Shown: positions 9,404 through 18,500, numbered from the stretch's first letter. The stretch is 64,000 bases of DNA from an uncultured Flavobacteriales bacterium (GCA_938082505.1 CALLLH010000027.1:1-64000); one strand, 5' to 3'. Program-made: numbers and translations. Notes: generated from the letters alone by a model not told the origin.

Positions 9404-10231
9404 TCAACGCGGAAAGAGATCCGGTCGGCGCAACCTGAGCAGTGGGCGCCACATCGGGGCCATGTACACGAGCCGGGCTTTGTTCACCTTCTCTGCGTTG
9501 AATTCAGCATAGAAACGGTCTACCCCGGGATCCGCGCTGCCTCCGAAATCAAAGCATCCATCGCCCTGAGCGGCTGCATGACGCTGCGCCGTACCGATGA
9601 GAAGCACCGTGGCGCGGCTGGTGTCTCCTGGTGTCGCATTCCTGAATTGCCCTCCGAACCCATAGATGCAGCGCCCATCGTCCGATCCATGGAACAAGCC
9701 TCCGGCCAGGGTCTCCTCTGCCGCATTGGTGATTTCCCAGGCCTGCGTCCCGGGTTCCTTGAGCAATTCGCTCATCAGCCTTTCCAGGGGTTCGGCATCA
9801 CTCGACAGGCCCTTCCTGGTCCGCGAGGCCTGATGCAGGGCCACGAGGGAGCGCACATCGCGAATGCGGTGGACCTGCATCCCCTCGCGCTCAGCCCGGT
9901 TGAACTGCTTGCGGCGGTGTGCCGGCCAGGCCGCAATCGGGTCTTCTTGTCCGGTCAGGGCGACTTGGCGGGTATGCCGCTCCAGGGTCCAGCATCCTGG
10001 CGGCAGGCTTTCTGGTGCGGGAATGCCCGGCGCCAGATCCAACACCACCAGGGGTGCCGGAGGTGCGGCCAGCAATCGGAGGATGGCGGGAGTGTCGGCA
10101 TGGGCTCCAATGTCCTGCGCCCATGGAGGCGTGGCCCAGGCCCTCAGCCCGAACCGCATGGCCAACGGTGTCCGCCTTCCGGCCTCGTCATGCACGCCTT
10201 CCAAAAAGGCCCGATCCCACGCGGCATTCAT
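9404..10231 (-). CDS. GNAT/FemAB-like acyltransferase family protein
   Basis: A 275-residue protein with the arrangement of the BioF2/FemAB-like acetyltransferase group: a KQFNRAEREG segment typical of the region before the acyl-binding fold, a central ARTRKGL-like helix (HQASRTRKGL), the strand GGLFHGSDDGRCIYGFGG, and the C-terminal FDFGGSADPGVDRFYAEFNA, which strongly resembles the FDFxGS..GVxxFkxxFG motif of that family. Relatives transfer amino acids or acyl groups to cell-wall or lipid acceptors; the acceptor here is unknown. Cytoplasmic. Confidence 0.72.
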   Translation of the reverse strand: MNAAWDRAFLEGVHDEAGRRTPLAMRFGLRAWATPPWAQDIGAHADTPAILRLLAAPPAPLVVLDLAPGIPAPESLPPGCWTLERHTRQVALTGQEDPIAAWPAHRRKQFNRAEREGMQVHRIRDVRSLVALHQASRTRKGLSSDAEPLERLMSELLKEPGTQAWEITNAAEETLAGGLFHGSDDGRCIYGFGGQFRNATPGDTSRATVLLIGTAQRHAAAQGDGCFDFGGSADPGVDRFYAEFNAEKVNKARLVYMAPMWRPLLRLRRPDLFPR

Positions 10232-10235
10232 GCCG

Positions 10236-10243
10236 CAAAGATG
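10236..10243 (-). promoter_or_regulatory. -7 promoter element of the FemAB-like gene, 4 nt from the ATG
   Basis: CATCTTTG differs from TAnnTTTG only at the first base and ends 4 nt before the ATG at 10231. Confidence 0.5.
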
Positions 10244-10406
10244 CGATGGTCAATCTTTCCGACATCTCTGTCGTCCAAGATCACATCCAACTCAAACCCG
10301 GTCACTGTGCCCGCATCTTCATCAGTTACTGGAGGGACCTGGCGGCCGTGGAGGAATAGAGCCGTCACGTGTTCCATTGAGCAGACCCGCTGGTTCCGCC
10401 GTGGAT

Positions 10407-12671
10407 TCAGTCCAGGATGAGGGTGAGCTCCCCGACCCGCTGGATATCCTGGTCGAGACAGCTATGGTCCGCATTCAGGATGTAGTAGTACGTCCCGGGA
10501 GCAGCGACATCCCCGCCGATGCGCCCGTCCCACGAGGCTCCGACCCCTTCCGATTCGTGCACGAGCACCCCCCAACGGTCGAAAATCTGGAGCTTGAATT
10601 GGCTGAAGGAGGACACATCCGTCGGCAGGACGCTGCCGTCATCGACCCGGCGCGTGCCGACCCGAAAACGGTCATTCTTGCCATCCGCATTGGGCGTGAT
10701 CACATTGGGAACGACCAGCTCCACCTCTGAAACCAGCTCCGGGACAAACACCTCGAACTCGGCGGACTGACTGGTCCCGCATTCTTCGTTTTCAATCGTG
10801 AGCGTCACCGGGTAGAGCCCTGGACTGGCGAAGTCGTAGGTGACCGTGTCGCCATTGGCCGAGCCGGCGGTTCCGAAATCCCACGTCACAATGTCCGCAT
10901 AGGCCCCGTTGAAGAGGAAATCCACTGTGGTTTCCAAGGAGCAGGCGAGCGGTTCAATGGCCCCGAAGGCAAGGACCAGGGGGTCCTCGGGAAGTACAGT
11001 GATGATCCCGGTGGTGGTGTCGGCGCAGGCGGTGCCCGGTTCCGCGATCAATTGGGCTTCGAAATTCCCGTAGGCATCGTAGGTCCAGGTCGGGTTCGTA
11101 CTCGTGGTCTCAGGGCCAATTCCCGTTGAGGGATCCGCCAGATTGAACACCCATTGGTACCCATCCGCATTGGCGGACAGGTTGCTGAAGGCGATCTCCA
11201 GCCCATTGCAGGGCGGATCTGACATGGCGAAGTCTGCTGTGGGAAGCTGGGGCATATCCACAACCTGGGTTGACTCCACCTCACATCCGATTTCCGTTTG
11301 CAGCACATTGGACACCGTGTGGTCCCCCGGAGGGATTTCAAGGGCGCCGGGCACGGTCCCACTGCCTGCAGCTTCGCCATCCACCAGCCACGTCAAGGAA
11401 CCGGATGCGCCGGGGAAGTCTCCATTGTAGGTCACTTCCTGTGACCAACCATCGTCTGTGCAGACCACAGCGCCAAGGGCAAAGGTTGACTCCACGGGCG
11501 GAGCGATGAGGATGTTCTGCTGCAGGCTGTCACCACAGCCGCCCAGGTCGTAGGCCAGGGACACCGTGTATTGGCCCAGGCCCGGAAAAGAAAATGACGG
11601 CGATGGGCTCGAGCTCGTGTCGGCGTCTTCCGCGGTACCGAAATCCCAGAAGAATTCACCTTCGGTGGCGTCCACGAGGAAGTCCACGTCAAGTCCGGTG
11701 CAGGGTTCGGGCCATTGTACGCCCGGCAACACAATTTCGCAGGGGACCACGTCAATGGTGAAATCACGCAACATTTTCCCCAGGTTGATCCAGTCTCCGT
11801 TCTCGTTTTGCCGGTATTCGTTCACGTAGATGCCGAGGACGTACTTGCCCACCATGGTGGGCGTGCCCATCAATGTCCCGTTGGTCTCATCGATGTACAC
11901 CCAATCGGGTTCCGTGTCACCCAGGGGGGTTGTCGGACCGTATCCATTGGCCCACATCACGTTGTCGAATGGCGGCCCGGTTGGTGGATTGGGGGTCGGG
12001 GCCGAAAAGCTTCCTCCGATGAAGACGTCTCCTATCGTGTACTGCAAGCTGTCACCGTCGAGGTCTTCGGCCGGATTGGGCAAGGCGAAGGGTTGTCCTA
12101 CGCACACATAGGCCTGAGGCAGGAAATCAAACCGCGGCGAGGAATTCTCCGTTACCGCAAAATCCTCCATCTCCAGCATTGCTGGGATTTCAGCGAAAAT
12201 GGTGAAGCCGGTGTTCATGGGGTCCGCCAGGTTGATGACCTGCGGGTTCCGACAACAGCGCTGGTACACGATGGTGTACGGCTCCGAGCTGGGAGGAAGC
12301 GTGATGGTGGTGGTGTAGACAGCCCGCTCCACACAGACACCGGGCGGCAGCTGGGCGCAGGGGTTTCCGCTTTGCAGATCGATGTTGGAGACGTTGTTGT
12401 TCAAGGGGACACTTCCCTGGAAATACAAGTCGAATCCCTCGTAGACGGCGATGTTCGCCATGATGTCGAAACCGGTGCCATTGGTGTTCGTGGGGCCGCA
12501 ATCGCGGTAAATGATCAGGTGGATCTCATACTGGTCATTTCCGAGATAATCGTAATACATCTCGCCTCCCACGAGGTGGGTGGCGTATGCTGACGTGGTC
12601 GATAAGACGAGGAGAAGTGCCGTTGAAAGGGACTTCCACCGCGGTGTATCTTGCCGTTCAATGCAGTTCAC
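10407..12671 (-). CDS. Secreted PKD-domain protein with T9SS type B C-terminus
   Basis: A 754-residue exported protein. A signal peptide (RWKSLSTALLLVLSTTSAYA) is followed by a domain starting THLVGGEMYYDY, common in gliding-associated surface proteins. Then come PKD-type modules (FWDFGTAEDAD, SFPGLGQYTVSL; WVFNLADPS; TWDFGTAGSANGD) and a type B C-terminal sorting domain (VVPNVITPNADGKNDRF to the end). Probable adhesin delivered by T9SS. No ATG lies near the signal peptide; GTG at 12671 is chosen, supported by TAAATTG 6 nt upstream (12678-12684). Longer starts up to 12839 exist but would run deep into the divergent gene. Confidence 0.85.
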   Translation of the reverse strand: MNCIERQDTPRWKSLSTALLLVLSTTSAYATHLVGGEMYYDYLGNDQYEIHLIIYRDCGPTNTNGTGFDIMANIAVYEGFDLYFQGSVPLNNNVSNIDLQSGNPCAQLPPGVCVERAVYTTTITLPPSSEPYTIVYQRCCRNPQVINLADPMNTGFTIFAEIPAMLEMEDFAVTENSSPRFDFLPQAYVCVGQPFALPNPAEDLDGDSLQYTIGDVFIGGSFSAPTPNPPTGPPFDNVMWANGYGPTTPLGDTEPDWVYIDETNGTLMGTPTMVGKYVLGIYVNEYRQNENGDWINLGKMLRDFTIDVVPCEIVLPGVQWPEPCTGLDVDFLVDATEGEFFWDFGTAEDADTSSSPSPSFSFPGLGQYTVSLAYDLGGCGDSLQQNILIAPPVESTFALGAVVCTDDGWSQEVTYNGDFPGASGSLTWLVDGEAAGSGTVPGALEIPPGDHTVSNVLQTEIGCEVESTQVVDMPQLPTADFAMSDPPCNGLEIAFSNLSANADGYQWVFNLADPSTGIGPETTSTNPTWTYDAYGNFEAQLIAEPGTACADTTTGIITVLPEDPLVLAFGAIEPLACSLETTVDFLFNGAYADIVTWDFGTAGSANGDTVTYDFASPGLYPVTLTIENEECGTSQSAEFEVFVPELVSEVELVVPNVITPNADGKNDRFRVGTRRVDDGSVLPTDVSSFSQFKLQIFDRWGVLVHESEGVGASWDGRIGGDVAAPGTYYYILNADHSCLDQDIQRVGELTLILD
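12647..12653 (+). promoter_or_regulatory. Possible -7 element of the GWxTD gene
   Basis: TATCTTG resembles TAnnTTTG with one T missing and ends 7 nt before the ATG at 12661. It lies inside the start of the divergent PKD gene. Confidence 0.35.
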
Positions 12672-14217
12672 AGGCGACAATTTAGCGTATGTCGGTACGC
12701 TTTGGTACTCGAAAGCCCTGAGGTCGGCAAAGTGCTCCGTAAAGATCACGGTGTGTGCGACGGCACTTCTGTCGTTCGGGACAGGAATGGAGGCGCTAGC
12801 CCAGGCGGCCTTGTATCCGCCTTCCATGCGGTTGGCCACGCGTCAGTTTCTCGCCCCTGAATCCGGGCAATTTCTGGAGGTCCAAGCCGAGTTCCTCGCT
12901 TCCAACCTGGAATGGATCAATGTGACGGACAGCACCGTCAAGGCCGCTGTCCGTTGGACGGTGGTGGCCTATGACAGCACGGGGACATTGGCGGGATTCT
13001 CCAAATCCACGGCACGTACGGATGCGCTGCCATTTGCCGGTGATTTTGTGGATGTGGCGAGGATCCCCCTCGCACCTGGACCGCATGTCCTCGAGTTTGA
13101 AGTCGAAGACCTCGGGTCGCCAGAGCGCCCTTCACTCCAGCATGAGATTGTAGTTGAGATGGGCGAGTATAGACCTCTCGATATCAGCGACTTGTTTGTG
13201 GTTCAGGGCATGGCGGCCGCATCGGTGCCCCCTTCTTCTTTCACGCGATCCGGTATGGACATCCTGCCCTTGGTGGATTCCAGGATTTCGGCAGAGGCGT
13301 CGCGCGTGGTCTTTTATGGCGAACTCTACGGCACGGAAACCGCATTCGGCGATGGCGGTGACTTTCTGGTGGTGGCCGGCTTCAGGACACCGGGCAATGA
13401 GGAAGGCTGGTTGGTCGAAACCAAGCGGTATTTCCGGATGAAAGCCGCTCCCGTAGTGCCGTTGCTGGAAGCCTTGCCCTCCCCTCCTCCGGGTGTACAG
13501 GAATTGGTTGTTCAAGTGATGACGCCTAAACAAGAGCTCCTGGTCGCCGGGAGCCTGTTGTTGGAATCGGTGAGCACCGAGGCGCAGGATGCTGCGGAGG
13601 CGGCAGGGGCACTGCGGCCTTTCGTGCTTGAATTCCAGGACAGGGACAGCCTGCTCGCTGTGGTGGAGACCTTGATTCCGATCGCGGATGCCGGTGAGCG
13701 GCGGTCCATCGAATACGTACTTCAGGGTGCGGACCTGCGCCAGTTGCAATCCTTTCTCGAGCATTTCTGGACCGTGCGGGACCCGAACAATCCGGAAGAA
13801 GCCTGGAAGGCCTACAGGACGGAGGTTGCCGTTGCGGATGCGGAATACGGGAGCTGTCCCAACCGGGAAGGCCATGAGACTGATATGGGCTGGATCCTGC
13901 TCAGGTATGGACGGCCCAACACCATCGTCCAGCGCCACAACGGCACTTCCTACTACCCTTATGAGATCTGGCATTACTACAAGGCAGGGCAATTCAACAA
14001 CCGCAGGTTTCTCTTCTACACCCCCCAGGTGGTCGGAGAGTGTTTTGAATTGCTGCACAGTGACCACCCCCAGGAGTTGCGGAATGCAGATTGGTTGGAC
14101 ATCCTGAGGACCCGTGAATTGGGGCACTCCGTGGTCCAGACGGGCTTGAACCAGCTGGGCAGGCGCGACACATACAGCCGCGAGGAACCGGAAGATCTGT
14201 TTTTCAATCCCCGATGA
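12661..14217 (+). CDS. GWxTD domain-containing exported protein
   Basis: A 518-residue protein with a late signal peptide (SVKITVCATALLSFGTGMEALAQA, about residues 26-49). Two or more beta-rich domains fill the middle. The C-terminal part carries the GWxTD signature region: AWKAYRTEVAVAD, then HETDMGWILLRYGRPN and YEIWHYY. The family is found in Bacteroidota and related phyla and its function is not established. The start codon lies only 10 nt from that of the divergent PKD gene, so the two reading frames overlap at their 5' ends. Its stop is 1 nt from the glycosyltransferase ATG, suggesting co-transcription. Confidence 0.85.
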   Translation: MQFTGDNLAYVGTLWYSKALRSAKCSVKITVCATALLSFGTGMEALAQAALYPPSMRLATRQFLAPESGQFLEVQAEFLASNLEWINVTDSTVKAAVRWTVVAYDSTGTLAGFSKSTARTDALPFAGDFVDVARIPLAPGPHVLEFEVEDLGSPERPSLQHEIVVEMGEYRPLDISDLFVVQGMAAASVPPSSFTRSGMDILPLVDSRISAEASRVVFYGELYGTETAFGDGGDFLVVAGFRTPGNEEGWLVETKRYFRMKAAPVVPLLEALPSPPPGVQELVVQVMTPKQELLVAGSLLLESVSTEAQDAAEAAGALRPFVLEFQDRDSLLAVVETLIPIADAGERRSIEYVLQGADLRQLQSFLEHFWTVRDPNNPEEAWKAYRTEVAVADAEYGSCPNREGHETDMGWILLRYGRPNTIVQRHNGTSYYPYEIWHYYKAGQFNNRRFLFYTPQVVGECFELLHSDHPQELRNADWLDILRTRELGHSVVQTGLNQLGRRDTYSREEPEDLFFNPR

Positions 14218-14218
14218 C

Positions 14219-15295
14219 ATGACGGGGTCCAATCGTGGTCAATGTCGGGTGGCCGTCGCCATCCTGAATTGGAACGGGGAGCATCACCTGCGGCGTTTCC
14301 TGCCTTCCGTGGTGGCCCATGCAGAGGACGAAGACGCGGTCTTCGTGATCGACAATGGCTCGGATGACGGCAGTCTGAAGCTGCTGGCGGAGCAATTCCC
14401 GGAGGTCAAGGTCGTGACCTTGCCATCCAATGCGGGATTTTCCGGCGGGTACAATCAAGGCCTGGACCTTGTGGCCAAGGAAATCGAGGCCACTTGGTAC
14501 CTCCTGCTCAACAGCGATGTCGAGGTCAATGCGGGCTGGGTTGGAACCGTGGTCTCCGCCTGTGAACGCCATGGCTGGTCCGTGGCGCAACCCAAAATCA
14601 GGGCGCTGGACCGGAGGGCGGAATTTGAATATGCCGGCGCGGCTGGGGGCTACATGGACCGATACGGCTATATGTTCTGTGCGGGCCGCCTGTTTGACAG
14701 CTTTGAGGTGGACCATGGTCAATACGATTCGGAGCGTGCTGTATTCTGGGCTTCTGGTGCCGCAATGCTCATCCGGAAGGAGGCCTGGGATTCCGTGGGC
14801 GGACTTGATGAGGATTTCTTTGCCCACATGGAGGAGATCGACCTCTGCTGGCGGCTGCGGAACCGAGGTCATGCCATCGGCGTGGCCACGGGCACCCATG
14901 TGTACCACCTCGGCGGGGGAACGCTTTCGCAGTCGAGTCCTCGAAAGACGGAGCTGAATTTCCGCAACAACCTGTACCTGCTCGTCAAGAATGACCACCG
15001 TCCGGGAATTCAACGGCGCCTGATGGTCCGGAAATTGCTGGATGGCGTTGCCGGACTTCATTTCCTGGTGGGTGGAAAGGTGGCCTTGTTCGGGGCTGTC
15101 ATTCGTGCGCACGGCCAATTCAGGCAGAACCGGCGCCGCATGTTCAACAAGAGAACGGCCGAGCTGAAGTCATGTGCGGGAACGGACCGCCCACCGGACT
15201 CGCTTTCAGGACGTTACGAAGGATCGGTCATCCTTGATTATTTCATCCGGGGCCGCAGGTCCTGGTCCAGCCTCCCTCCTTCCCGCTTCAGTTGA
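14219..15295 (+). CDS. Glycosyltransferase family 2 (rhamnosyltransferase-like)
   Basis: A 358-residue GT-A enzyme. It has the nucleotide-sugar-binding start VAVAILNWNGE (about 11-21), VIDNGSDDGS (about 43-52), LLLNSDVE (the DxD-like motif), an acceptor-side segment FWASGAAMLIRKEAW, and EDFFAHMEEIDLCWRLRNRG with the catalytic-base-type ED. These match the WcaA/rhamnosyltransferase branch that elongates surface polysaccharides. A short hydrophobic part (FLVGGKVALFGAVI) near the C-terminus may touch the membrane. It starts 1 nt after the GWxTD gene. Confidence 0.88.
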   Translation: MTGSNRGQCRVAVAILNWNGEHHLRRFLPSVVAHAEDEDAVFVIDNGSDDGSLKLLAEQFPEVKVVTLPSNAGFSGGYNQGLDLVAKEIEATWYLLLNSDVEVNAGWVGTVVSACERHGWSVAQPKIRALDRRAEFEYAGAAGGYMDRYGYMFCAGRLFDSFEVDHGQYDSERAVFWASGAAMLIRKEAWDSVGGLDEDFFAHMEEIDLCWRLRNRGHAIGVATGTHVYHLGGGTLSQSSPRKTELNFRNNLYLLVKNDHRPGIQRRLMVRKLLDGVAGLHFLVGGKVALFGAVIRAHGQFRQNRRRMFNKRTAELKSCAGTDRPPDSLSGRYEGSVILDYFIRGRRSWSSLPPSRFS

Positions 15296-15385
15296 GTCCT
15301 CGGCCTGCAGGGCGTTGGCGAACTCCACGCTGGCCTGGGCAAACTTCCCGTGAACTCCTTTTCATTTCAAGCCTCCTTTGGTGGC

Positions 15386-17176
15386 ATGAAAGGGCCTTCC
15401 GTCCTCCGTCTGTTGCTTCCCGGAATCTGCCTTGGATGGTGCTGTGGCTCGGTCATCGGAGCTCCGTGGAACTGGACGGTCATGCTGGTTTCCCTTCCCG
15501 GAATCCATGGGCTGCTGAAAGCCTCGGATGCGCGCCGATGCAGGATCGGAGCCCTTCTGCTGGGCGCGGGTCTGGGCGCCCTCGGCCTGAATGCGGATCA
15601 AATCGCCCCCCCTTTTCCGGTCGAGTCGGAGACGAGGCAGGCAGGCAGGTTCGAAGCAGTGGAGTCTTGGCAACCCTCAGGCCGCTGGTTCAGGACCGTG
15701 GTCGTGGACGAGGGAGGAAACAGGCTGTTGTTGCTCCACGATGAGCCTTGGCCGTTGGGGCATTCCGGCGTTGCGGCCATTTCTGGACGCCCCTTGCGCG
15801 AGGCCCTGTATCCGGGCGCTTTTGATGAGGCAGGGTTTCTTCGATCCCGGGGCATAAGCGGCAAGTTCCGCGTTCATGGGCTCGGGGGCCTTGAGCCCGC
15901 CTCCGGCTTGTCCGCGATGCTGAGGCGTTGGACCTCGTCGGCCCGCCTGCAGGTGCTCCGAAAATTCCACCGCTGGGGCGACAGTTCGGGCGTTGTATTC
16001 CTGAGGGCGGTCATGATCGGTGACCGTCGAGGCATGCCGAAGTCCACAAAGGGCGCCTTTGCCAATGCCGGACTGGCCCATTTGACGGCGGTGTCGGGAT
16101 TTCATACCGGCCTGGTCGCCGCGGCGCTGTTCTTCCTGTTGTCGGTCATGCGCATACCAAGGGCTTGGAAGGCAGCACTCCTGTGGCTCGGCATCTGGGG
16201 TTATGTCGGCGTATGCGGATCGCCCAGCTCCGCTGTGCGGGCAGCGGTCATGGCCTCCATGCTCTCCCTGGCAGATGCCTGGCGCTTGCGGGCAGATGGG
16301 CTTACGCTGCTTTCCACAGCAGGCCTCGTCATGTTCGCATTCAAGCCTCACGCCATGACGGACCTCGGGGTCCAGTTGAGTTTCTCTGCCACCTTGGGCA
16401 TTCTACTGCTGCATCGAAGGTTGCGGAGCATGGACATGCGCGGCGGCCGAGCGCTTCGCAGAGGGCTCATGATGTGTGGGGTCCCCCTGGTGGCCGTGGC
16501 ATGCACCGCGCCTTTCGCGTGGCCCGTCTTCGGAAAGGTTCCCTGGATTTTCCTTCCGGCGAATGTGGTCATCACTCCGCTCGTCACCTGCTGTACCATG
16601 GTGGCCGCCGCAGGCCTGGCCATTCCCGCCCCCTTTGATTTGTGGTGGAGTCCCGTGTGCGTTCGGATGGCGGAAGCCCTGTTGTGCCTTGTCTCTCTTT
16701 TGGGCGGATGTCGACCGTTGATCCTTCCCCTGGATGGGCAGGTGGTCATGTGGTCTGGTGTGTTGATGGCCGGGGGGTGTATCGTGGGATTGCTGGTCAA
16801 GCACACCCTGCGCTGGATGCTGGCCGGCTTCCTGGGGGCATTCGCTCTGTTGCGGTGGCAATCCGACCTCGAAAGGCAGGGGCTGGTGTTCCCTGTGGCA
16901 GGCGACCTTGTCGTACTCGAAGGGGGCCAATGGACGGTTTTCACTGACAGTGCTCTCGGAGGAGATGACGTCTTGAAATGGGAAACCCGCACCATGTTGG
17001 AGCGGGTTTCCCATCAGCCTGTTCCTTCTGCACAGTGGTGCGGACAGGGGCTGGCTTTTTCCAGGGCCCTTCTCCGGTTCAAGAGACCGGATGGGACGTG
17101 GGGTGAGATCAGTTCATCTCCGTCACGTTGCGGATCACGCGCTCCACATACGCTTCCCAGGCCTCCATGCCCATGA
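15386..17176 (+). CDS. comEC: ComEC/Rec2-type competence channel protein, short form
   Basis: A 596-residue polytopic inner-membrane protein. After two N-terminal hydrophobic segments comes a soluble DUF4131-like part (about 65-190), then the competence domain with its signature around VMIGDRRGMPKSTKG, FANAGLAHLTAVSGFHTGL and about eight more membrane segments. ComEC carries single-stranded DNA across the inner membrane in natural transformation. No metallo-beta-lactamase domain with HxHxDH follows, unlike long ComEC proteins; short forms are common in this phylum. GTG 15350 is an alternative start. The last 68 nt overlap the convergent small gene. Confidence 0.88.
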   Translation: MKGPSVLRLLLPGICLGWCCGSVIGAPWNWTVMLVSLPGIHGLLKASDARRCRIGALLLGAGLGALGLNADQIAPPFPVESETRQAGRFEAVESWQPSGRWFRTVVVDEGGNRLLLLHDEPWPLGHSGVAAISGRPLREALYPGAFDEAGFLRSRGISGKFRVHGLGGLEPASGLSAMLRRWTSSARLQVLRKFHRWGDSSGVVFLRAVMIGDRRGMPKSTKGAFANAGLAHLTAVSGFHTGLVAAALFFLLSVMRIPRAWKAALLWLGIWGYVGVCGSPSSAVRAAVMASMLSLADAWRLRADGLTLLSTAGLVMFAFKPHAMTDLGVQLSFSATLGILLLHRRLRSMDMRGGRALRRGLMMCGVPLVAVACTAPFAWPVFGKVPWIFLPANVVITPLVTCCTMVAAAGLAIPAPFDLWWSPVCVRMAEALLCLVSLLGGCRPLILPLDGQVVMWSGVLMAGGCIVGLLVKHTLRWMLAGFLGAFALLRWQSDLERQGLVFPVAGDLVVLEGGQWTVFTDSALGGDDVLKWETRTMLERVSHQPVPSAQWCGQGLAFSRALLRFKRPDGTWGEISSSPSRCGSRAPHTLPRPPCP

Positions 17177-17363
17177 TGGGAAGGATGGCATTCACCCGGT
17201 TGTTCTGCTTGCTGTAAATCGCCTCGACATAGAAACCATTGATCTCGAAAATGCAGAGGATGTAGCGGTTCTCCACCATGCGCTGAGAGATACAGTTTCC
17301 ATGGTCCCACATGTAGTTCGTCTTTTCATCGAGCGGGAGCCGGTTGAATGTGCGGAGATCCAT
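17109..17363 (-). CDS. Small conserved hypothetical protein
   Basis: An 84-residue acidic protein beginning MDLRTFNRLPLDEK, with one compact alpha/beta-looking domain (NRYILCIFEINGFYVEAIYS) and a C-terminal helix. Lack of a signal peptide places it in the cytoplasm. Short proteins of this make-up are widespread in Bacteroidota, but I know no function. The frame continues upstream to 17786, but that part is the shadow of the next gene; ATG 17363 is chosen. It overlaps the end of comEC by 68 nt. Confidence 0.75.
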   Translation of the reverse strand: MDLRTFNRLPLDEKTNYMWDHGNCISQRMVENRYILCIFEINGFYVEAIYSKQNNRVNAILPIMGMEAWEAYVERVIRNVTEMN

Positions 17364-17454
17364 GAGTGTATAGTTGACGTTGTGTTGAAATCGTACCGCA
17401 GGGCGGATTCGTCTTCCAATACGACAGGGTGAACCGGCGGGTTTCATTTTGTTC

Positions 17455-17462
17455 AATCTTTG
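17455..17462 (+). promoter_or_regulatory. -7 promoter element of the HMG-CoA-lyase-like gene, 4 nt from the ATG
   Basis: AATCTTTG differs from TAnnTTTG only at the first base. The 4-nt spacer CGTC to the ATG at 17467 is identical to that before the dehydrogenase gene at 36733. Confidence 0.5.
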
Positions 17463-17466
17463 CGTC

Positions 17467-18342
17467 ATGGGAGAAGGGCAGGTCAAGACTGAACCGTGGT
17501 ATCTGACGGACTGTCCGCGGGATGCGATGCAGGGGTTGGTTCCCTTCATCCCGACGGAGCGCAAAGTCCGTTGGCTGTCGGCCTTGATGGAAGTCGGATT
17601 CGATGTGCTTGATGCGGGCAGCTTCGTCTCCCCCAAGGCGGTTCCCCAGATGGCGGATACTGCGGAAGTGTTGGCCGCATTGCCGGAAACGGACACCGCC
17701 GTGCTGGCCATCGTGGCCAATGAACGCGGAGCCCGCGAAGCACTGGACCATGGCCGCCCTGATTTCATCGGGTTTCCGTTTTCCATTTCTGAGACTTTTC
17801 AGCAGCGGAATACGGGGGGCGGAATCGAAGAAGGATGGCGTCGACTCGAGGCCATCAAAAACGCGGTGGAACAGGCCGACCGGAAATTGGTCGTCTACTT
17901 GAGCATGGGATTCGGGAATCCTTATGGAGACCCCTGGTCACCTGAATTGACAGCATCGTGGGCCGTCAGGCTGAAGGAAGAATTGGGGATCGGCCAACTT
18001 GCCCTCAGTGACACGATCGGCAAGGCCGATCCAGCGTTGGTCGAATCTGTATTCGATGCAGTCGCCGTGGGTTGCCCCGGGTTGACCACAGGTGCGCACC
18101 TTCACGGAAGGCGCGAGGACGCCCCAGCGCTGATGCAGGCAGCGTGGCGCGGGGGGTGTCGTCATTTCGATGGGGCCCTGGGCGGACTGGGAGGATGCCC
18201 GATGGCCAAGGATGAACTGGTGGGCAACCTGCCCTCTGAAGTCCTGATGCAGGCACCGGTATCATGGGGTGCCCCTTCGAGGCGCTGGAACCTCGAAGCT
18301 TTGGAACGTGCCCATAAACTCATGGGCAGTTTGATGGGGTGA
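17467..18342 (+). CDS. Hydroxymethylglutaryl-CoA lyase family protein
   Basis: A 291-residue TIM-barrel enzyme of the HMGL-like family, which splits 3-hydroxy-3-methylglutaryl-CoA to acetoacetate and acetyl-CoA at the end of leucine breakdown. Seen here: TDCPRDAMQG near the N-terminus with the catalytic Arg-Asp pair, FVSPKAVPQMAD, LSDTIGKADP, the metal-binding HLHGRRED and the loop GALGGLGGCPMAKDE with the catalytic cysteine. The N-terminal motif normally reads xEVGPRDGLQN, so this is a somewhat divergent member. TTG 17449 is an alternative start but lies in the promoter. Confidence 0.85.
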   Translation: MGEGQVKTEPWYLTDCPRDAMQGLVPFIPTERKVRWLSALMEVGFDVLDAGSFVSPKAVPQMADTAEVLAALPETDTAVLAIVANERGAREALDHGRPDFIGFPFSISETFQQRNTGGGIEEGWRRLEAIKNAVEQADRKLVVYLSMGFGNPYGDPWSPELTASWAVRLKEELGIGQLALSDTIGKADPALVESVFDAVAVGCPGLTTGAHLHGRREDAPALMQAAWRGGCRHFDGALGGLGGCPMAKDELVGNLPSEVLMQAPVSWGAPSRRWNLEALERAHKLMGSLMG

Positions 18343-18344
18343 CC

Positions 18345-18446
18345 TCAATTGAGGCAGTGCTCAAAAAGCTCGAACCCGAATTGATCGGTATTCAATTCGA
18401 TGCGCTCGAACTTCTTGATCGTAATGCGGATGCGAAAACGTTTCAT
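18345..18446 (-). CDS. Possible small basic protein (33 residues)
   Basis: A small frame in the 158-nt gap between the HMGL gene and the ZIP gene encodes MKRFRIRITIKKFERIEL followed by an acidic-aromatic tail. About two thirds of its codons end in G or C, as in neighbouring genes. It lies just downstream of the ZIP gene on the same strand. There is no other evidence, and a plus-strand frame starting at GTG 18339 covers the same DNA. Confidence 0.25.
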   Translation of the reverse strand: MKRFRIRITIKKFERIELNTDQFGFELFEHCLN

Positions 18447-18500
18447 GAGACAAGCTTTGCCTCCGATACGCCTCCGTTCCCCGATGGGTTACGTTTCTGC

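Noticed and set aside
15386-17176. ComEC truncated by a frameshift that removed a metallo-beta-lactamase domain
   Set aside because: No lactamase-like HxHxDH sequence is found in any frame downstream, and the next gene begins immediately. Short ComEC forms are common in this phylum.
17109-17786. A 225-residue version of the small minus-strand protein
   Set aside because: The upstream two thirds is antisense to the HMGL gene and low in complexity. The conserved-looking protein begins at ATG 17363.
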